64,000 nucleotides of DNA. Source: Kalaharituber pfeilii (lineage: Eukaryota; Ascomycota; Pezizomycetes; Pezizales; Pezizaceae). The stretch covers positions 62,001 through 126,000 of the forward strand of contig WHUZ01000052.1 in assembly GCA_015179045.1 (NCBI GenBank). Direction: 5' to 3'. Positions 1-11,636 of this stretch are shown here, piece after piece (within the stretch, counting starts at the first letter, position 1; each line of letters opens with the position of its first letter). The translations under genes and the position numbers were made by a program. The notes below the pieces were generated by a model, which ran no database searches, was not told where the DNA came from, and worked only from the letters and a program-made list of their open reading frames with translations.

Positions 1-129
1 AATTAACTACTTCGGCATCTGACATCGGAAGCATACAGGGCAAGGCTATATTAATTTTAGTAAGACCTCATCGGAGATGTTACCCTGTTTGGATAATCTT
101 GAAGCAAGGACAATCCAGTTAGGGATGTA
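1..129. other. Left-edge sequence, nothing recognised
   Basis: No convincing coding exon, RNA gene or mobile-element end is visible before the first MITE. It ends in the TA target dinucleotide at 128-129. Confidence 0.4.
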
Positions 130-474
130 TTGGTTGCGGACGCCTTTAATCAACACATTTTGATCCTAAATTTCATGACCCGACAAGAACACAACAAAAA
201 TCGTAAAAATGTCAAACTGCATATAGATATGAACAGAATTCAGTAAAGAATCAATCTATATTGCGTTTTTAATTTTGCAAATTTTTGTAAAAAAGTTATC
301 GAAAGTTAAAGAAAAGCAAATTTTGGTGGGAGAGCCCTAACTGAGTTACATACTAGGTATTCCGGAGGGGGGATCAAAGAGCGAAAAAAAAAAAAAAAAA
401 AAAGAAAAAAAAAGGGCTGTATTAGTAAGCGTAATGAAGTGTTACATAGTGTTGATTAAAGCCGTCCGCAACCA
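130..474. mobile_element. TA-flanked MITE, short form (345 bp)
   Basis: The ends are inverted repeats: TGGTTGCGGACG continuing into a TTTAATCAACAC block on the left, and its reverse complement on the right. TA flanks both sides (128-129 and 475-476), as expected for the Tc1/mariner-Pogo superfamily. The left end has one extra T. There is no coding capacity. It shares about 225 bp of left end and 120 bp of right end with the longer element at 557-1349 and lacks that element's middle, so it reads as an internal-deletion derivative. A poly(A) run sits about 90 bp from the right end in both. Confidence 0.7.
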
Positions 475-556
475 TACGAGGCCATTAAAAGTTATCCTCT
501 GCCTTACTCGCTACCAGCATAGTGGTTCGCACAAGCGCGACAATTGGAGCGGTCTA

Positions 557-1349
557 TGGTTGCGGACGCCTTTAATCAACACATTTTGATCCGAAATTTC
601 AAAACCCGATAAGAACACAACAAAAATCCTAAAAATGTCAAACTGCATATAGATATGAACAGAATTGAGTAAAGAATCAATCTATATTGCGTTTTTAATT
701 TTGCAAATTTTTGGCAAAAAGTTATCGAAAGTTAAAGAAAAGCAAATTTGGTGGGAGACCCCTAACTGAGTTACATACTACTAGTACAAATTAGGTAAGA
801 TTATGTATTAGTAAGCAGGAACTTTTCTTAAAAGGGCTAAGTCTAAAGTACATGAGGCATGAGAACAAAGCACATGTACTGTAATCATGTGCTTTTTATT
901 TACCACTTGCCGCTGACTTTTATATATACATTCCTGAAATTGTTTAATTTCATAGGTACATCCATTAAAGTATGCATTAAGAAGTCGCATGCAGTGCTCA
1001 TAATAGTGAAAAATAGAAGCAGTACCTTTACAGAATGTAAAGCAGCAGGTACAGTACCTCGTAAATCTTCAAAGTTATATTGACTGTTCTCACGAGCATA
1101 GTATTTTGCTGCACACCAAAATCAATAAAATTCAACTCACAATGAAAGTTTGGATAAAAGATTATAAACTGGTTTGCTGCTTCTAATTCTGTACACTAGA
1201 AGCGAAGTGCAAGAGGCGTGTATTCTGCACAGTAGAGGTATTCCGGAGGGGGGATCAAAGAGCGGAAAAAAAAAAAAAAAAAAAAAAAGGGCTGTATTAG
1301 TAAGCGAAATGAAGTGTTACATAGTGTTGATTAAAGCCGTCCACAACCA
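557..1349. mobile_element. TA-flanked MITE, long form (793 bp)
   Basis: This has the same terminal inverted repeats as the 130-474 element and is flanked by TA at 555-556 and 1350-1351. It holds about 450 bp of internal sequence missing from the short form. I see no transposase ORF; the short ORFs inside have no recognisable domain. It is a non-autonomous Tc1/mariner- or Pogo-type element by its ends and TA target. The superfamily is inferred, since no transposase is present. Confidence 0.68.
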
Positions 1350-1461
1350 TATGTGGAAAGGATTTTTTGCAGCCGGGCGACCCCTCGGACGGTCCTTGCA
1401 ACCACGCATTTGTGCGAAACTTTATGCTGGCAGCGAGTACTATGTATTACATGGAAAACTG

Positions 1462-1519
1462 CCCTGTCTTGGCGAGCAGCTGCGCGCGGGGTCACGTGAC
1501 ACCAAAAAAAAACAAAAAA
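1462..1519 (+). mobile_element. LINE family A tail mini-insertion
   Basis: A 58-bp insert begins at the CCCTG block of the family A 3' end, runs through GCGGGGTCACGTGAC and ends in an A-rich tail. It is flanked by a 13-bp direct repeat, ACATGGAAAACTG, at 1449-1461 and 1520-1532. Poly(A) plus target duplication shows target-primed reverse transcription; almost all the LINE is absent. Confidence 0.85.
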
Positions 1520-1532
1520 ACATGGAAAACTG

Positions 1533-2703
1533 GTGTTTGTCTCGACCGTGCGGTACTTGGAGGTGAGGTGGCACGTGCGCCATCATCAGGCGCTGGTGGG
1601 AGTGGACGCTGTTTGCTTCGTCAGAACGACCCCGCTTCAGAAGGTATATCAATACACGCTGCACGGTTCGGTGTATTCCCACGGGCCAAGGTCGGCATAA
1701 CAATAGGACGGAGGTGTGGGTTCTCGGTCACAGTATTGGGGTTGATAGCCAATAGATACGGAAGTTGTTATTCCCTTGGCTTTTATGACCAGTTCAAATT
1801 TTGACTCCGTTCATCTGTGGCCTGCGTAAGAAGAAAATTTACGCTACTTCACCTCAGAATGTGTAAAATGCATGGAAGTTTCGCGCCGTCGTTCGGACTT
1901 CAACCAAAAGTCATACTCCCAACAACGTGGTAACCGAGGAACCATTCCGTGCGCAGGAAGGCGTATTGGTTTCATTGCGAACAAACGTTCCAGATTTATC
2001 ACACCATTAGAGAACGAACTGTAATGGCTTCATATGCCGGATATAGCAGGTTTTATGCATCGTTTTCAATTTTTTTCCCGCCCTTAACATTCGGTGACAG
2101 CGTTAAAACAACGCTACGGACCCTTGACCCGTTATGGGGTTCACCCTTGTCTTGCTTACGAGTCCTTCCCGTTGTAACGTGTCTGTATCGATTGCCTCTT
2201 CTTATATGTGGTGCCGATAGGAGGAGAGAAATGAGTACCCTGTTTTTCCGTTGTGAATATCCTGATCTCGCATGGTGATTTATTAATTTCTATTGGCTCA
2301 GCAAGGAACTATAATAGGTACTACAAAACATGTGTGAGGGCATTCCTTCAGGAGGCCACATGCAAAGCCCTTCAGCCTACATGAATATATATTAAGATTG
2401 ACAGATTCATGCATTTAGAGTGGTGGTGTGGGTATTGCTCTTACAGATACACAATCCAAAGCCCAAGAGATCTTCTAGATGAGATCCGTTCATTGTTGAG
2501 ACATATCTTTCCATTCTGCCCCGCAAGATTGTTACATTGTAGATAGAGAATTTACGTTTACTTTCCGCTAGCTAGCCATAGCTTCCTATCTGCGCCTTTG
2601 TTCTGCATATACCTTCGAGAAATCACCTTCGTTCTCCCTCTCTACTAACTCCTCCAGGCAACAAGTGATTTTCAACAGGCACGCCAGCAAAGGGTTTACC
2701 ACC
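1533..2703. other. Non-coding stretch upstream of the membrane-protein gene
   Basis: Short ORFs are present on both strands but none has a recognisable domain, codon bias or splice pattern. The last 100-150 bases before 2704 are probably the 5' UTR and promoter of the rhodopsin-domain gene. Confidence 0.4.
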
Positions 2704-4042
2704 ATGAAGGCTCTTCGACCAGAAAACCGGATAGCTTTCGAAATTATCTGGGAAACTGTCGTTCTCGGCTTCATTCTTCTACGGTTTTGGGTTCAACGGC
2801 ATAAGGAACGGACACCAGCTTCGTTAGCGGCTGACATCCTGTTGGCCCTATCATGGGTATTCGTGATGGGAGCTGACGGGGTTGTGGTATGGCAGCTACT
2901 GGATATTATTAAATATCGAGATGCGAAGATTCATGACCCACATCTGCATCCATTGTTACAACCGAAACTGCACAAGGTATTCTGTCTAATGAATTGCCAC
3001 AAACTTCCTATGTATACTTAAGTGCTAACCAATGTCAACTCAAGATTAATTTTGCTCTAGGCTTCGTCTATTACACAATTCTCTGGATGATCAAAGGTGC
3101 ATTCATTGCATTTTATTTTGATCTCTTCCCCCGGTATGGATTGAACAAGCGATTGCGGTTAGCCCTTTACGGCACAGTTGCGTTCACAATTGTGACGTAT
3201 CTCGTTAACATGCTTGTCCATGCCCTGCACTGCAACCCAATCGAAACAGCTTGGTTCGTACATCTCGCAAGGAATAAAATGCTCTTTACTGACAAATGGG
3301 CAGGGCTATTGGGCCTGAAAACTGCAATTCTCTACGTTATATTCCCACCTTGTCTGCGTCGACGTTTACCAACGTCAGCAATGACATTATATGTATGAGC
3401 ACTATTGATACCTGAGATTAAGGAGAATAGGAGGCTAACAATGAAACAGTAATGGCCCTCCCACTTGCAGTTCTGCGAACCTTGAATCTCCGGAGGCGAG
3501 ACCTTTTCGCTTTGTCCTTCGTTTTCTTAGTTGGAATCATTACCATACTGGCTGCTATCATCCGTTACATTGTAGTCCACCAGACCTATACAAATCCAGG
3601 AGAGACAAATAACGCGGAGAAGAAGATCAATGACATTATGGTTGTAATGTCCTGGTGCTTGATTGAAGCATTCCTCGCACAGATAGCATTCTGCCTTCCT
3701 GCATTCCGAGTGTTCCTGCGTAATCGCAAAGGTGACCGCAGTGCTCCTCGCCCCATTGGCAGCCAGAACACTGTTGGCTCCTCCGGCCGCAAGCGGTTCA
3801 AGGACCAAATTTCCGACGACAGTGTGAGCCAGACTGAGCTTACGAACTATAGCAAGATTGATTCACTTGAGCAGGTGAATGATCCTGTCACTTACGGTTT
3901 CACGAGCCCCGTCCCAGCATATCACCAAAATGTCCATGTAGGGCAGAGCCCAACAGAATATCCTCCTCCAAACGCTATTGGCTATCAGCGGACTGTGCAT
4001 GTAGCCACACAAACCCAACCTGGCGCTATTTATCCTCCATAG
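2704..4042 (+). CDS. Fungal rhodopsin-domain integral membrane protein
   Basis: Exons are 2704-2976, 3045-3253, 3304-3392 and 3450-4042 (387 aa). The three introns are 68, 50 and 57 nt with GT-AG ends, and all phases join cleanly. The start ATG sits in a good context (ACCACCATGAAG); nearby alternatives are not ATG. The protein has several hydrophobic helices, then ALHCNPIETAW followed after the splice by IGPENCNSL, the spaced cysteines typical of the SAT4/PTH11-like fungal rhodopsin-domain family. The block FTNVSNDIILMALPLAVL matches that family's usual N-D-LPL helix. The last 110 residues are a polar, proline- and glutamine-rich cytoplasmic tail. It probably acts as a plasma-membrane sensor or receptor-like protein; the ligand is unknown. 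No defect is seen. Confidence 0.85.
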
Positions 4043-4973
4043 CAGTTTTAAGGTGGAGTTTACCAGTTAAGCTGAAAAGGAGTTTTTTTCCTGTTTCTTT
4101 CGTTTCTTGGGGTTCATTCTGCATTCAATTTAGCGTTGCTGTACAATTGGGTTTCAGGGACTGCATCGTCTGTCAGTGAACAGGGACAAGGCGCCCAATT
4201 TGTGGCACATCTTTGGCTGATAGTTTCCTATTTCACATGAATGTATATGTATGATGAAATAAAAGTGGGTTTACGGTACACATAACATCGAACACGTATC
4301 TCAACACTGGACGATGTTACTCATATCGCTACATATAAATATATCTCACTGACTAGTGCGGAAATATCAGATGTGGCGACACAAATTCACCATGCGATGA
4401 CAGATTCTTTTGAGTAGGTGAATAAATTTCATACGAGTAGCCTTGATCGTTGTAAAAACCGCCGTTCACCTTGTGATAAATAATACCACCGCTACTACAT
4501 TTTCGAGACAACTGCCGCTCAATACTACTGGTCCTTAGACAACTGTCAAACAAAACCTCAGAAACGCTTGCATATCATTACAAAGTTTGTTTTTTTTGCA
4601 TTTCCAGCCTAATCTATTCAGGAACGCCTCTATTTTCGTCTCTGATGATTAAAACTGAGTTCTCAAGCCTGGAATAACTACTTTCCTCTTCTCTTCAGCT
4701 TCCAACGCAGCAGAGCGCTGACCTGATACCCGACAAGATTGAGATACCCTGTGTATTTGCAAGATATAATAAATCCGTGCCATGCATCATGCATGCTGGG
4801 TGCTTTCCACGGTTCTACGGAATTTTCTCATCTCCACCCCCGTCTTCCACCTAAGTAGATCCCCCGCAGTGTCTGTGCTCAGGCTGTCCCTGAATCTAGT
4901 GCGGAGAATTGCCGAACAAAATTGTACAATGTTTTTTTCTATTTTTTATAAGTTCCGTTGCAACAAGACAACA
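4043..4973. other. 3' UTR and intergenic DNA
   Basis: A candidate polyadenylation signal AATAAAAG lies near 4257, about 215 bases after the membrane-protein stop. The remainder has no recognisable gene or mobile-element end before the MITE at 4976. Confidence 0.4.
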
Positions 4974-4975
4974 TA

Positions 4976-5372
4976 CAGTTTTCCCTTGCTATACCGGATC
5001 TCTAAAATCCGGCCCTTTTTGTCCGGTATAGCAAGGTTCCGTTATAAAATAAAATGCTTTGCAGAGATATACACTGGGATGGGCAGCAAAAATAATGGAA
5101 ATTGCCTAATTGGTAAGTGGATCGACAATGACAACCTAATTTAATTATGTAAAGTCAAGTTCAGTAAGCATGTTCAAGGTGAATGCAAAGGTGGGGCAGC
5201 CAAGATTGGATGTATAACCTTTAGTGTATCCGGTATAGCAAATATTTGTATGCAGACAGGGGGGCAAGTGCCTGGCAATTCCTGTCCGGTCCGGTATTCT
5301 TGGTGCGTCCGGTATAGCACCAGGGTTTTGTATGGGAACGGAATGTAGCAGCCTGAGCGCAAGGGAAAACTG
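4976..5372. mobile_element. Fot1/Pogo-like MITE, TA-flanked (397 bp)
   Basis: It begins CAGTTTTCCCTTGC and ends with the reverse complement GCAAGGGAAAACTG, between TA at 4974-4975 and 5373-5374. Subterminal copies of the motif TCCGGTATAGCA lie in both orientations. No transposase is encoded. A related truncated copy starts at 10885. Assignment to the Fot1/Pogo group rests on TA target and CAG ends. Confidence 0.75.
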
Positions 5373-5604
5373 TACTACTCTGAATTTAAATCCGATGCAA
5401 AAATCCCTCTTTGATCTAGTTCAATAAGCCTCACCGCTCACATTCATACGCGCAACCTGCGTCTTTGAGCAATGTCGCTCGCATGTATATCGTATCTCTC
5501 TTGATGTACCTAGTTAAGTTTAAACTAGCTGATATATGGGTCCTTGCCGTCACTCCCTCCCAGAATTACTAGCGCCGCTGAGATGCATGACACCAGATTA
5601 GATA

Positions 5605-6135
5605 CAGTTACACCTTGCTATACCGGACAACCAAAATCCAACACGGCGAACAGCTACAAGCGGGGTCACGTGAAATAAAAAAAAAAAAAAAAAAATTCCA
5701 ACACTTTCTGTCCGGTTTAACCTAGCATCCTGTATAACAAATTTTTGCAGGGGTGCCTGCCAGGGGGTTAAAGAACTTAGTAAGCCAATTAAGAGATACA
5801 ATATGCCTGGAGACTGCGGGGTATTCTCTTCTCAATCTCCCAAGATATTACAGAACTTTGAACATTGAATTCAAGATATTGAGAATACTTCAATAATACC
5901 ACTATAACACACAGAAGGCTCAAAAGAGGTTTCTTGGTTGAGGCCTTCGTCCAGTTCAGCTAGTTTCTTTGTATGTAATTTGAATTCAAAGGTCTATAGT
6001 TTTGTTGTCCGGTCCGGTTTAACTGGGTGTCCAGTATACATAGCTAATTTTTTTGTATGTAAATTGCAGAAACCCTCCAGGGTCGTCCGGTATAGCAAGG
6101 TTTCCGGTTTAACGAGGTCCGGTACAGCTAGTTAA
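5605..6135. mobile_element. Fot1/Pogo-like MITE, second subfamily, degraded right end
   Basis: The left end CAGTTACACCTTGC follows TA and matches the intact element at 11637-12144 over most of its length. The right inverted repeat is not clean: after the last TCCGGTATAGCAAGG block the sequence diverges, so the boundary near 6135 is approximate. It carries a family A LINE tail at 5645-5693. Confidence 0.6.
5645..5693 (+). mobile_element. LINE family A tail mini-insertion inside a MITE
   Basis: The insert begins at GGCGAACAGC, continues to GCGGGGTCACGTGA and ends in poly(A). The flanking repeat AATCCAACAC / AATTCCAACAC differs by one base. The paralogous MITE at 11637-12144 has the uninterrupted sequence at this point, giving a direct empty site. 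Confidence 0.85.
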
Positions 6136-6213
6136 AACAGTGCATCGAACCCTGGCAGGCAGTACGTTAGAACCTACATATAATGTGCCAGCAAACATCT
6201 TGATACCAAGGCT

Positions 6214-6836
6214 CAATGAATCCAACAGGCCAGGCCAGGCCAGGCCAACCGGAGGCCTGGACTGGCCTGGACCGTGAAATTCTGGGCCTGGCCTGGCCTG
6301 AACAATCAGGCCAGGCCGTGAGGGCCGGTTCAGGCCATTCAGGCCAGTCCAGGCCGACCAGACCATTTACGTAAATTCAAGCGATTTTGGGATTTAACCC
6401 AGGTGAATTAGATTTTAATAGTCCTGGATATTTCCACTATCAGTAATTGACAGTTGCGCATCAGGTATCATCATCGAAGAATTGAGTCCAGTCTGTTGTA
6501 TTATCTGGAAGGTCCATCATTTCTAAAATATTTCTTAGTATATATACTTGAATACAAAGTGTGATACATACTTGACAAAAGTCGTAGACCACTAAAATTC
6601 TAGACATACGGGAGATTCTACTCATATAAATACTCAAACAATCTGGTAAATGCTGGCCTCAATTCAGCTGGATAGCTGTGGAGTGATTCGTTTAATTGGC
6701 CTGAACCGGCCTGATTGGCCTGGACCGGCCTGATTGGCCTGGACTGGCCTGGTTGGCCTGATTCATGTGGATCAGGCCGGTCCAGGCCACTGAGAATACC
6801 GGCCTGGTCGGCCGGCCTGGCCTGTTGGATTCATTG
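6214..6836. mobile_element. hAT-like non-autonomous element (623 bp)
   Basis: The terminal inverted repeats are CAATGAATCCAACAGGCC and its reverse complement. Both sides carry the 8-bp duplication CCAAGGCT (6206-6213 and 6837-6844), the size made by hAT transposases. Next to each end are arrays of GGCC-containing repeats (AGGCC/CCTGG). There is no ORF with a transposase domain. Related copies lie at 42357-42916 and from about 57230. Confidence 0.82.
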
Positions 6837-6989
6837 CCAAGGCTTCCTACTGTTAGCGTGATGAGCAATGCCGCATTTACAATTGATTTACAATTACATG
6901 GGGCTAGCTTACCAAGCCTAAGCCAGCTTGCACAATGTAAGGTTTCTAATGAAGAAAGTAATATAGAGCGCAGCTATTATATTTTTGTA

Positions 6990-7927
6990 GACGTATGTGC
7001 CGAGAACTGGACTAGAAGGAGGCGAAGAAGATAGCGAATTCGCCCCAGACCGGAACACCGGCGACACCCGTCGCCACCACCACACCAACGAAGCCCCCGA
7101 CCCTGACATCGACATCGACACCCCCAACCCCTACACCGACACCGAAACCCCCGACACCGACACCAGACTCCACGAGACGAAGAAACAAGACCAGCAAGCC
7201 CTCCGCCCTAACACCTAACACCGACGCCACCACATCGAAATTCGGCGTCGTCGTACACGGAATCGCGCTAAGGAAGGATTTGGGGAAGGTGATTTTTTTT
7301 TTTTTAATTTTTTATTTCATTACTCGCATGCCGCCCTATGGGCTATGGCGAGGGTTTAATTTAAGCTAAGAACAACAAAGGAAATAAGTCTTAGGTACAT
7401 AATGCCCGCGGTTTACATGGTATTGCGGGGGGAAGCGGTCAGTAGGTCCGAATCATCTCCGTCCTCTTTCAGTCTCGTACTGGCTCGCCTTGAGCCATCT
7501 CCCTCCGTGTCGCACCTTGTCCATGTCTTGTTTCTCTTCCAAGTAAACTACTATGGAACTTGTCTGGGGAAGGTGAGGAAGTGGCTGGAGTCTGGGAACA
7601 AGAGACTTGGCAAGACTGTGGGGATAAGGTGGTTGAGACGAAAGGCCGAGCTGATAGAAGAAGGGAAGAAAACCAGCTCGATTGTGGTGTATTTGGAGGA
7701 GGAGACGGAAATTGACAGAGTCAGATTAGGCGGGAAGTTGCTGAGGACCACTCAATACGAGCCGGACAGGCGGAGGAAGTAGGCTGTATTGACCACCCGC
7801 ACCGTGAGCGAGAGTCGCGGGCACTACATGTATTTAGGGACGTTCATTTTGTTATTTCGTTAATATACACCTCGCCAGAGCCCATAGGGCGTCCTGCGAG
7901 TAATGATATATAAAAAAAAAAAAAAAA
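6990..7927 (+). pseudogene. Tad1-like LINE ORF1 fragment joined to a family B 3' tail
   Basis: With the insertion at 7293-7564 taken out, the frame reads as a Thr/Pro-rich region followed by FGVVVHGIALRKDLGKV, a basic stretch and TSSIVVYLEEETEIDRV, then stops at 7780-7782. This resembles the RNA-binding part of Tad1-like LINE ORF1 proteins. Only about 100 bases later comes the family B 3' end (CTCGCC...GCGAGTAATGATAT) with poly(A). The whole reverse-transcriptase ORF is therefore missing between ORF1 and the tail. The 5' end is uncertain. It reads as an internally deleted, non-autonomous LINE copy. Confidence 0.6.
7293..7564 (-). mobile_element. LINE family B 3'-UTR insertion (272 bp)
   Basis: The 12-bp duplication TGGGGAAGGTGA lies at 7281-7292 and 7565-7576. 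On the minus strand the insert ends with the family B hairpin and poly(A). It contains only 3' UTR. It interrupts the older ORF1 fragment, whose frame resumes when the insert and one repeat are discounted. Confidence 0.88.
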
Positions 7928-8017
7928 AAAAATCACAGATTCAACGTCAACAAGGCTCGTCGTATGAAAGCAAGTTATTGAACGCGCACACCGGTGAAGG
8001 AAGTGTTTTTAGCCCTA

Positions 8018-8075
8018 TTTTTTTTTTTTTTTTTTTATCTCAGTAATCGCATGCCGCCCTATGGGCTATGGCGAT
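8018..8075 (-). mobile_element. LINE family B tail mini-insertion
   Basis: The repeat TTTTTAGCCCTA flanks it at 8006-8017 and 8076-8087. The insert is poly(A) plus the family B hairpin, starting at ATCGCC in LINE orientation. The outer stem is ATCGC/GCGAT. Confidence 0.85.
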
Positions 8076-8087
8076 TTTTTAGCCCTA

Positions 8088-8442
8088 GCAGTGCCAGAGA
8101 TTGCGATGTTCATCCCTGTTATCATAGATCCATTTCTTACCATCACATGGTCCGAAAAGGCGGTCCCGATTGGTGCTAGAAGCTGACTCAATCATTTGGT
8201 TGAAATGTTCCTAGCAGACTATAAATGTCCGTGCACCTTCAGACTACGGAGATTGAAGTGATATGTTTCACCATTGAGAGGCAGTCAAGCAGCAGTACTT
8301 TCACAATACAAAAGCTCCAACCATTCCAATTGCACGCCCCAGCTAACTCACCTCACATCATCCATCAGAGCATTCTTCCAGTTTTTATATCACGTTTCAA
8401 ACTCAACATCTTCCTAATCCAGATCTCCAAGGACGCGTCCAA
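8088..8442. promoter_or_regulatory. Probable promoter and 5' UTR of the acyl-CoA ligase gene
   Basis: This 355-bp stretch has no coding signal and leads into the ATG at 8443. The last 100 bases are C/T-rich, common upstream of fungal starts. No specific factor site can be named. Confidence 0.35.
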
Positions 8443-10600
8443 ATGACACTCACAGGAATTCACAGATCTCCGTATCCTGAACATGTTCCCCCAGCAGACA
8501 CTGATCTCTGGAGCTTTGTCTTTGAGAGTAAACTCCGAAAGTCAGTTGTGGCATTCGGCACCTTATTGCTATGAGTGCACTAACAAGTGACTACTTACCT
8601 AGTTATCCTGACGAGCATGTGATTTTCATTCAGGCGGAAACAGACGAGTTCCTCAGTTATGCTACCATTCATGCATCAGCAAAGCGACTTGGCATTGCTC
8701 TTCAGCAAAAGCTTAGCTGGCAGGAAGGGGATGTGCTAGCTATTGTGGCACCTAGCATCATTGAGATCCGTAGGTCCCTGCTGAGTCCTGGAAAGACGAA
8801 TTGCAAAGTTGGTCCAATGCTGATCCATGCTAATAACTTCCGTTATGCAGCTATCGTTGTCATGGGAACGTTCTGGGCTAATGGAGTTGTCACATTGGCA
8901 AATCCACTTCTGACTAAGGAGCAGCTAGTTGCTCAACTCAAGGGTGTGTGATCCAAGATGATGGTTTATTAGAAGTTTCTAACATAGCCTCAAGACTCTG
9001 GCTCAAAGGCCATTATTGTGGACGCTGCATTGCTTCCACTAGCTCTAGAGGCAGCAGCGGAGCTAAACATCCCTTCCCCAAATATCCTTGTGTTCTCAAG
9101 ATTAGACTCTACGCCCAGCTCCGTGCAAACCATTTTTGAATTCTCAGCCTCCGTCACAGATGAGGAGATTAGCTCTATTCCTCGGCCAGCACGCAAACTC
9201 CCGACAACAAGTCTGTTGGCCAGCATTTCCTACACCTCTGGCACCACTGCACAGGCCAAGGGTGTGGAATTAACTCATGCAAATCTTCTTCACGATGGTT
9301 TCCAGTTCTTACATCTTGAAGGAGCATACACAGCTGGCTCTGGTTGGTCTTGGGACACTGATAGGCTCCTCTCGATTCTTCCATGGTTCCATCAATATGG
9401 CCTGTTCACCATGATAATCGCCGGCCTGTGTGCCGGCATCCCAATATACACATGCAAGAGGTTTGATTTTGTAGAATTGCTCACGAACATTCAGAAATAC
9501 AAGAGTATGTTTATGCAGATTCATAATACTAGCCTATCATCGCCAGATTTTGCTAAAGTCAACTTCATTGAATAGTAACATATGCCACTCTTATTCCACC
9601 AATCTTCGCTGCTTTGGCCATGCACCCGGTGGTTGACAAGTTCGATCTCAGCTCGCTAACACAACTCTACTCCGCTGGGAGCTTCCTTGAGCACATAGTT
9701 GGTGAGGCTGTGCGTTTACGACTCACAAAGCAAGGCGCCAAGGTAACCGTGAGACAAGGTAGAAGTGTTCTCCACTATATTACATCTATATTGCAGCTGA
9801 CTTCATCTAGGTTATGGCATGACCGAGGCATGTCCTGTCATCGCAAGCCAGACAATTGACCATCTTGAGGAGACCAAGGGCACCTGTGGCTATCTGTTGC
9901 CCGGAGTTGAAGCTAAGATCATTGACCCCGACACCCTTGCCCCTACCCCAGAAGACACCATTGGCCGCCTTCTTATTCGTGGCCCCAATATTTTCAGAGG
10001 CTATCATAATTTGCCAGAGGTTAATGCTGCATGCTTCGACAAAGAGGGCTGGTTTATTACAGGAGATCTAGCAACTATCAAGAACGGAGCGATCACCGTT
10101 GTTGGACGTGAAGCTGAGGCAGTTAAAATCCGTAGCAAAGGACTTATAATTCTGCCGAACGAAATTGAAGAAGTCTTGCAAAGCCATGAGAAGGTGAAAG
10201 AGGGAGTGATAGCAGCAATTGATGGGACAAAGAATGATCAGATTGCAATGGCTTTTGTGATTCTGCAGGATGGCGTTGAGCAAACCTCAAAGCTAAAACA
10301 AGAAATAATTGATTTCGTAGCATCTAAGGTAGCTCAGCCCTTCTAGTTCTGCTTTTACCTTTTTTCTTACCTTCTTTCTTACTTTCTTTGTGTTTTTTTT
10401 TTCTTTTCCGGCCGAAAACTAATGGAATTAAGGTTTCTCCGGAAAAGAGGGTCATTGAAAGTGTTAGCTTTGTGGATTCTATTCCCAAGACACCAGCGTA
10501 AGAACATTGACTCCCTACGATCTTGTTGGCTTGGCTGACAAAACATTGCAGGGGCAAAATACTCAGGAGGGTGCTCCTTCTGAAGCACTATGATAGTTGA
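8443..10600 (+). CDS. 4-coumarate-CoA ligase-like AMP-binding enzyme
   Basis: Exons are 8443-8540, 8603-8769, 8851-8943, 8995-9504, 9576-9758, 9811-10328, 10433-10497 and 10552-10600. They sum to 1683 nt (560 aa), the usual length for this family. The N-terminus (SPYPEHVPPADTDLWSF) is typical of fungal 4CL-like proteins. Core motifs of the ANL superfamily are present: the phosphate-binding loop SYTSGTTAQAKGVELTH, YGMTEACPV, GWFITGDLATIKNG with its aspartate, and the C-terminal PKTPAGKILRR with the catalytic lysine. The enzyme should activate a carboxylic acid with ATP and transfer it to CoA; the substrate is unknown. The C-terminus LKHYDS is not a peroxisomal SKL signal. The P-loop has AQA in place of the usual GxP. 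No biosynthetic cluster surrounds it. Confidence 0.9.
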
Positions 10601-10884
10601 CCGGGTACGAGTGCGCTTACCATGGGGCTTGGCGCTTGAAGCCTGGCAAAAGTCCAGTCTAGATATCAATCGGATCAGAAGCCACTGATACCTGGCTTAA
10701 ATACATGACAGAAAATGCCTGGGGATATTCCAATCCCAGGGCGAAACAATTTCCGAGCTTGCCCTTGAATTGGTCTAGGAATGTAAACTTCTCATGTACT
10801 GTTGGGTTGTAATAATGAGCTTTCCATATCTAATAAAGTGGGGAGCCCTTAGTACCAATAGCTTTGTCGAACATCAACGTTGTA
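10601..10884. other. 3' flank of the ligase gene
   Basis: No gene is seen. A possible polyadenylation signal (TAATAAAG) lies near 10831. Confidence 0.35.
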
Positions 10885-11150
10885 CAGTTCTCCCTTGCTA
10901 TACCGGATCTGTAAAATCCGGCCTTTTTCGTCCGGTATAGCAAGTTTCCGCTATAGAATAAAATGCTTTGCCGAAATAGAATTGAGATGTGCAGCAAAAT
11001 GAAGGAAATCGCCTAATTTGGAAGTAGATCGACAGCGACGGCCTAATTTTATTATGTCCTGTCAAGTTTGATAAGCATTGTTCAAAGTGGATGGAAAAGT
11101 GGGGTAGTCAAGATCGGACATATTAGTATTAGCGTATCCGGTATAGCAAA
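10885..11150. mobile_element. Fot1/Pogo-like MITE, right-truncated copy
   Basis: It starts after TA with CAGTTCTCCCTTGC and follows the 4976-5372 element closely to the internal TCCGGTATAGCAAATA block. Similarity stops near 11150 and no right inverted repeat follows. Confidence 0.6.
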
Positions 11151-11636
11151 TACAGTCTACCCCACTTTGCTGCTTCTTGTTCCATGTACTCGGGGGTAAG
11201 GGTAAGTCTTCAGAAGCGCATACAATGTGACAGGGATAGTTGCTAGGATAGAGTTGACCTGCTGGTTATGTAATACTTGTTATTCTACGCGTATTTTCTG
11301 TAGTTTCCTACATACTTCACAGAGTAACACGCTTTAATTCTTTGTTTTTCAACAATATCAAATCAAGTTTCTTTTTGATCCGGCGGGTGGTTACTCTCTC
11401 CGTGTACCACATCCGTTATAGTTAACTAGCGATAAGATGGTCACCGGCTCGGTGCTTTATCTCGCCATACCCCAATTGATTGAATAATTTGATTGAATAA
11501 TTCACCTGCCAGAATATAAATGGCTCATACGCGAAGCTGTAAGCCCGGCATGCCAAGTGGACGACGTGCACCGCCAGGGCAGGATGATGGGTGGAGTAGA
11601 GTAGCCGCACAACGGGCCGAAGCAGCACTCGATATA
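11151..11636. other. Unassigned DNA between two MITEs
   Basis: Nothing coding or repetitive is recognised in this roughly 490-bp gap. Confidence 0.35.

Noticed and set aside
1174..1804. Overlapping ORFs at 1174-1566 and 1367-1804 as genes
   Set aside because: They run through a MITE end, a poly(A) tract and a LINE tail with target duplications.
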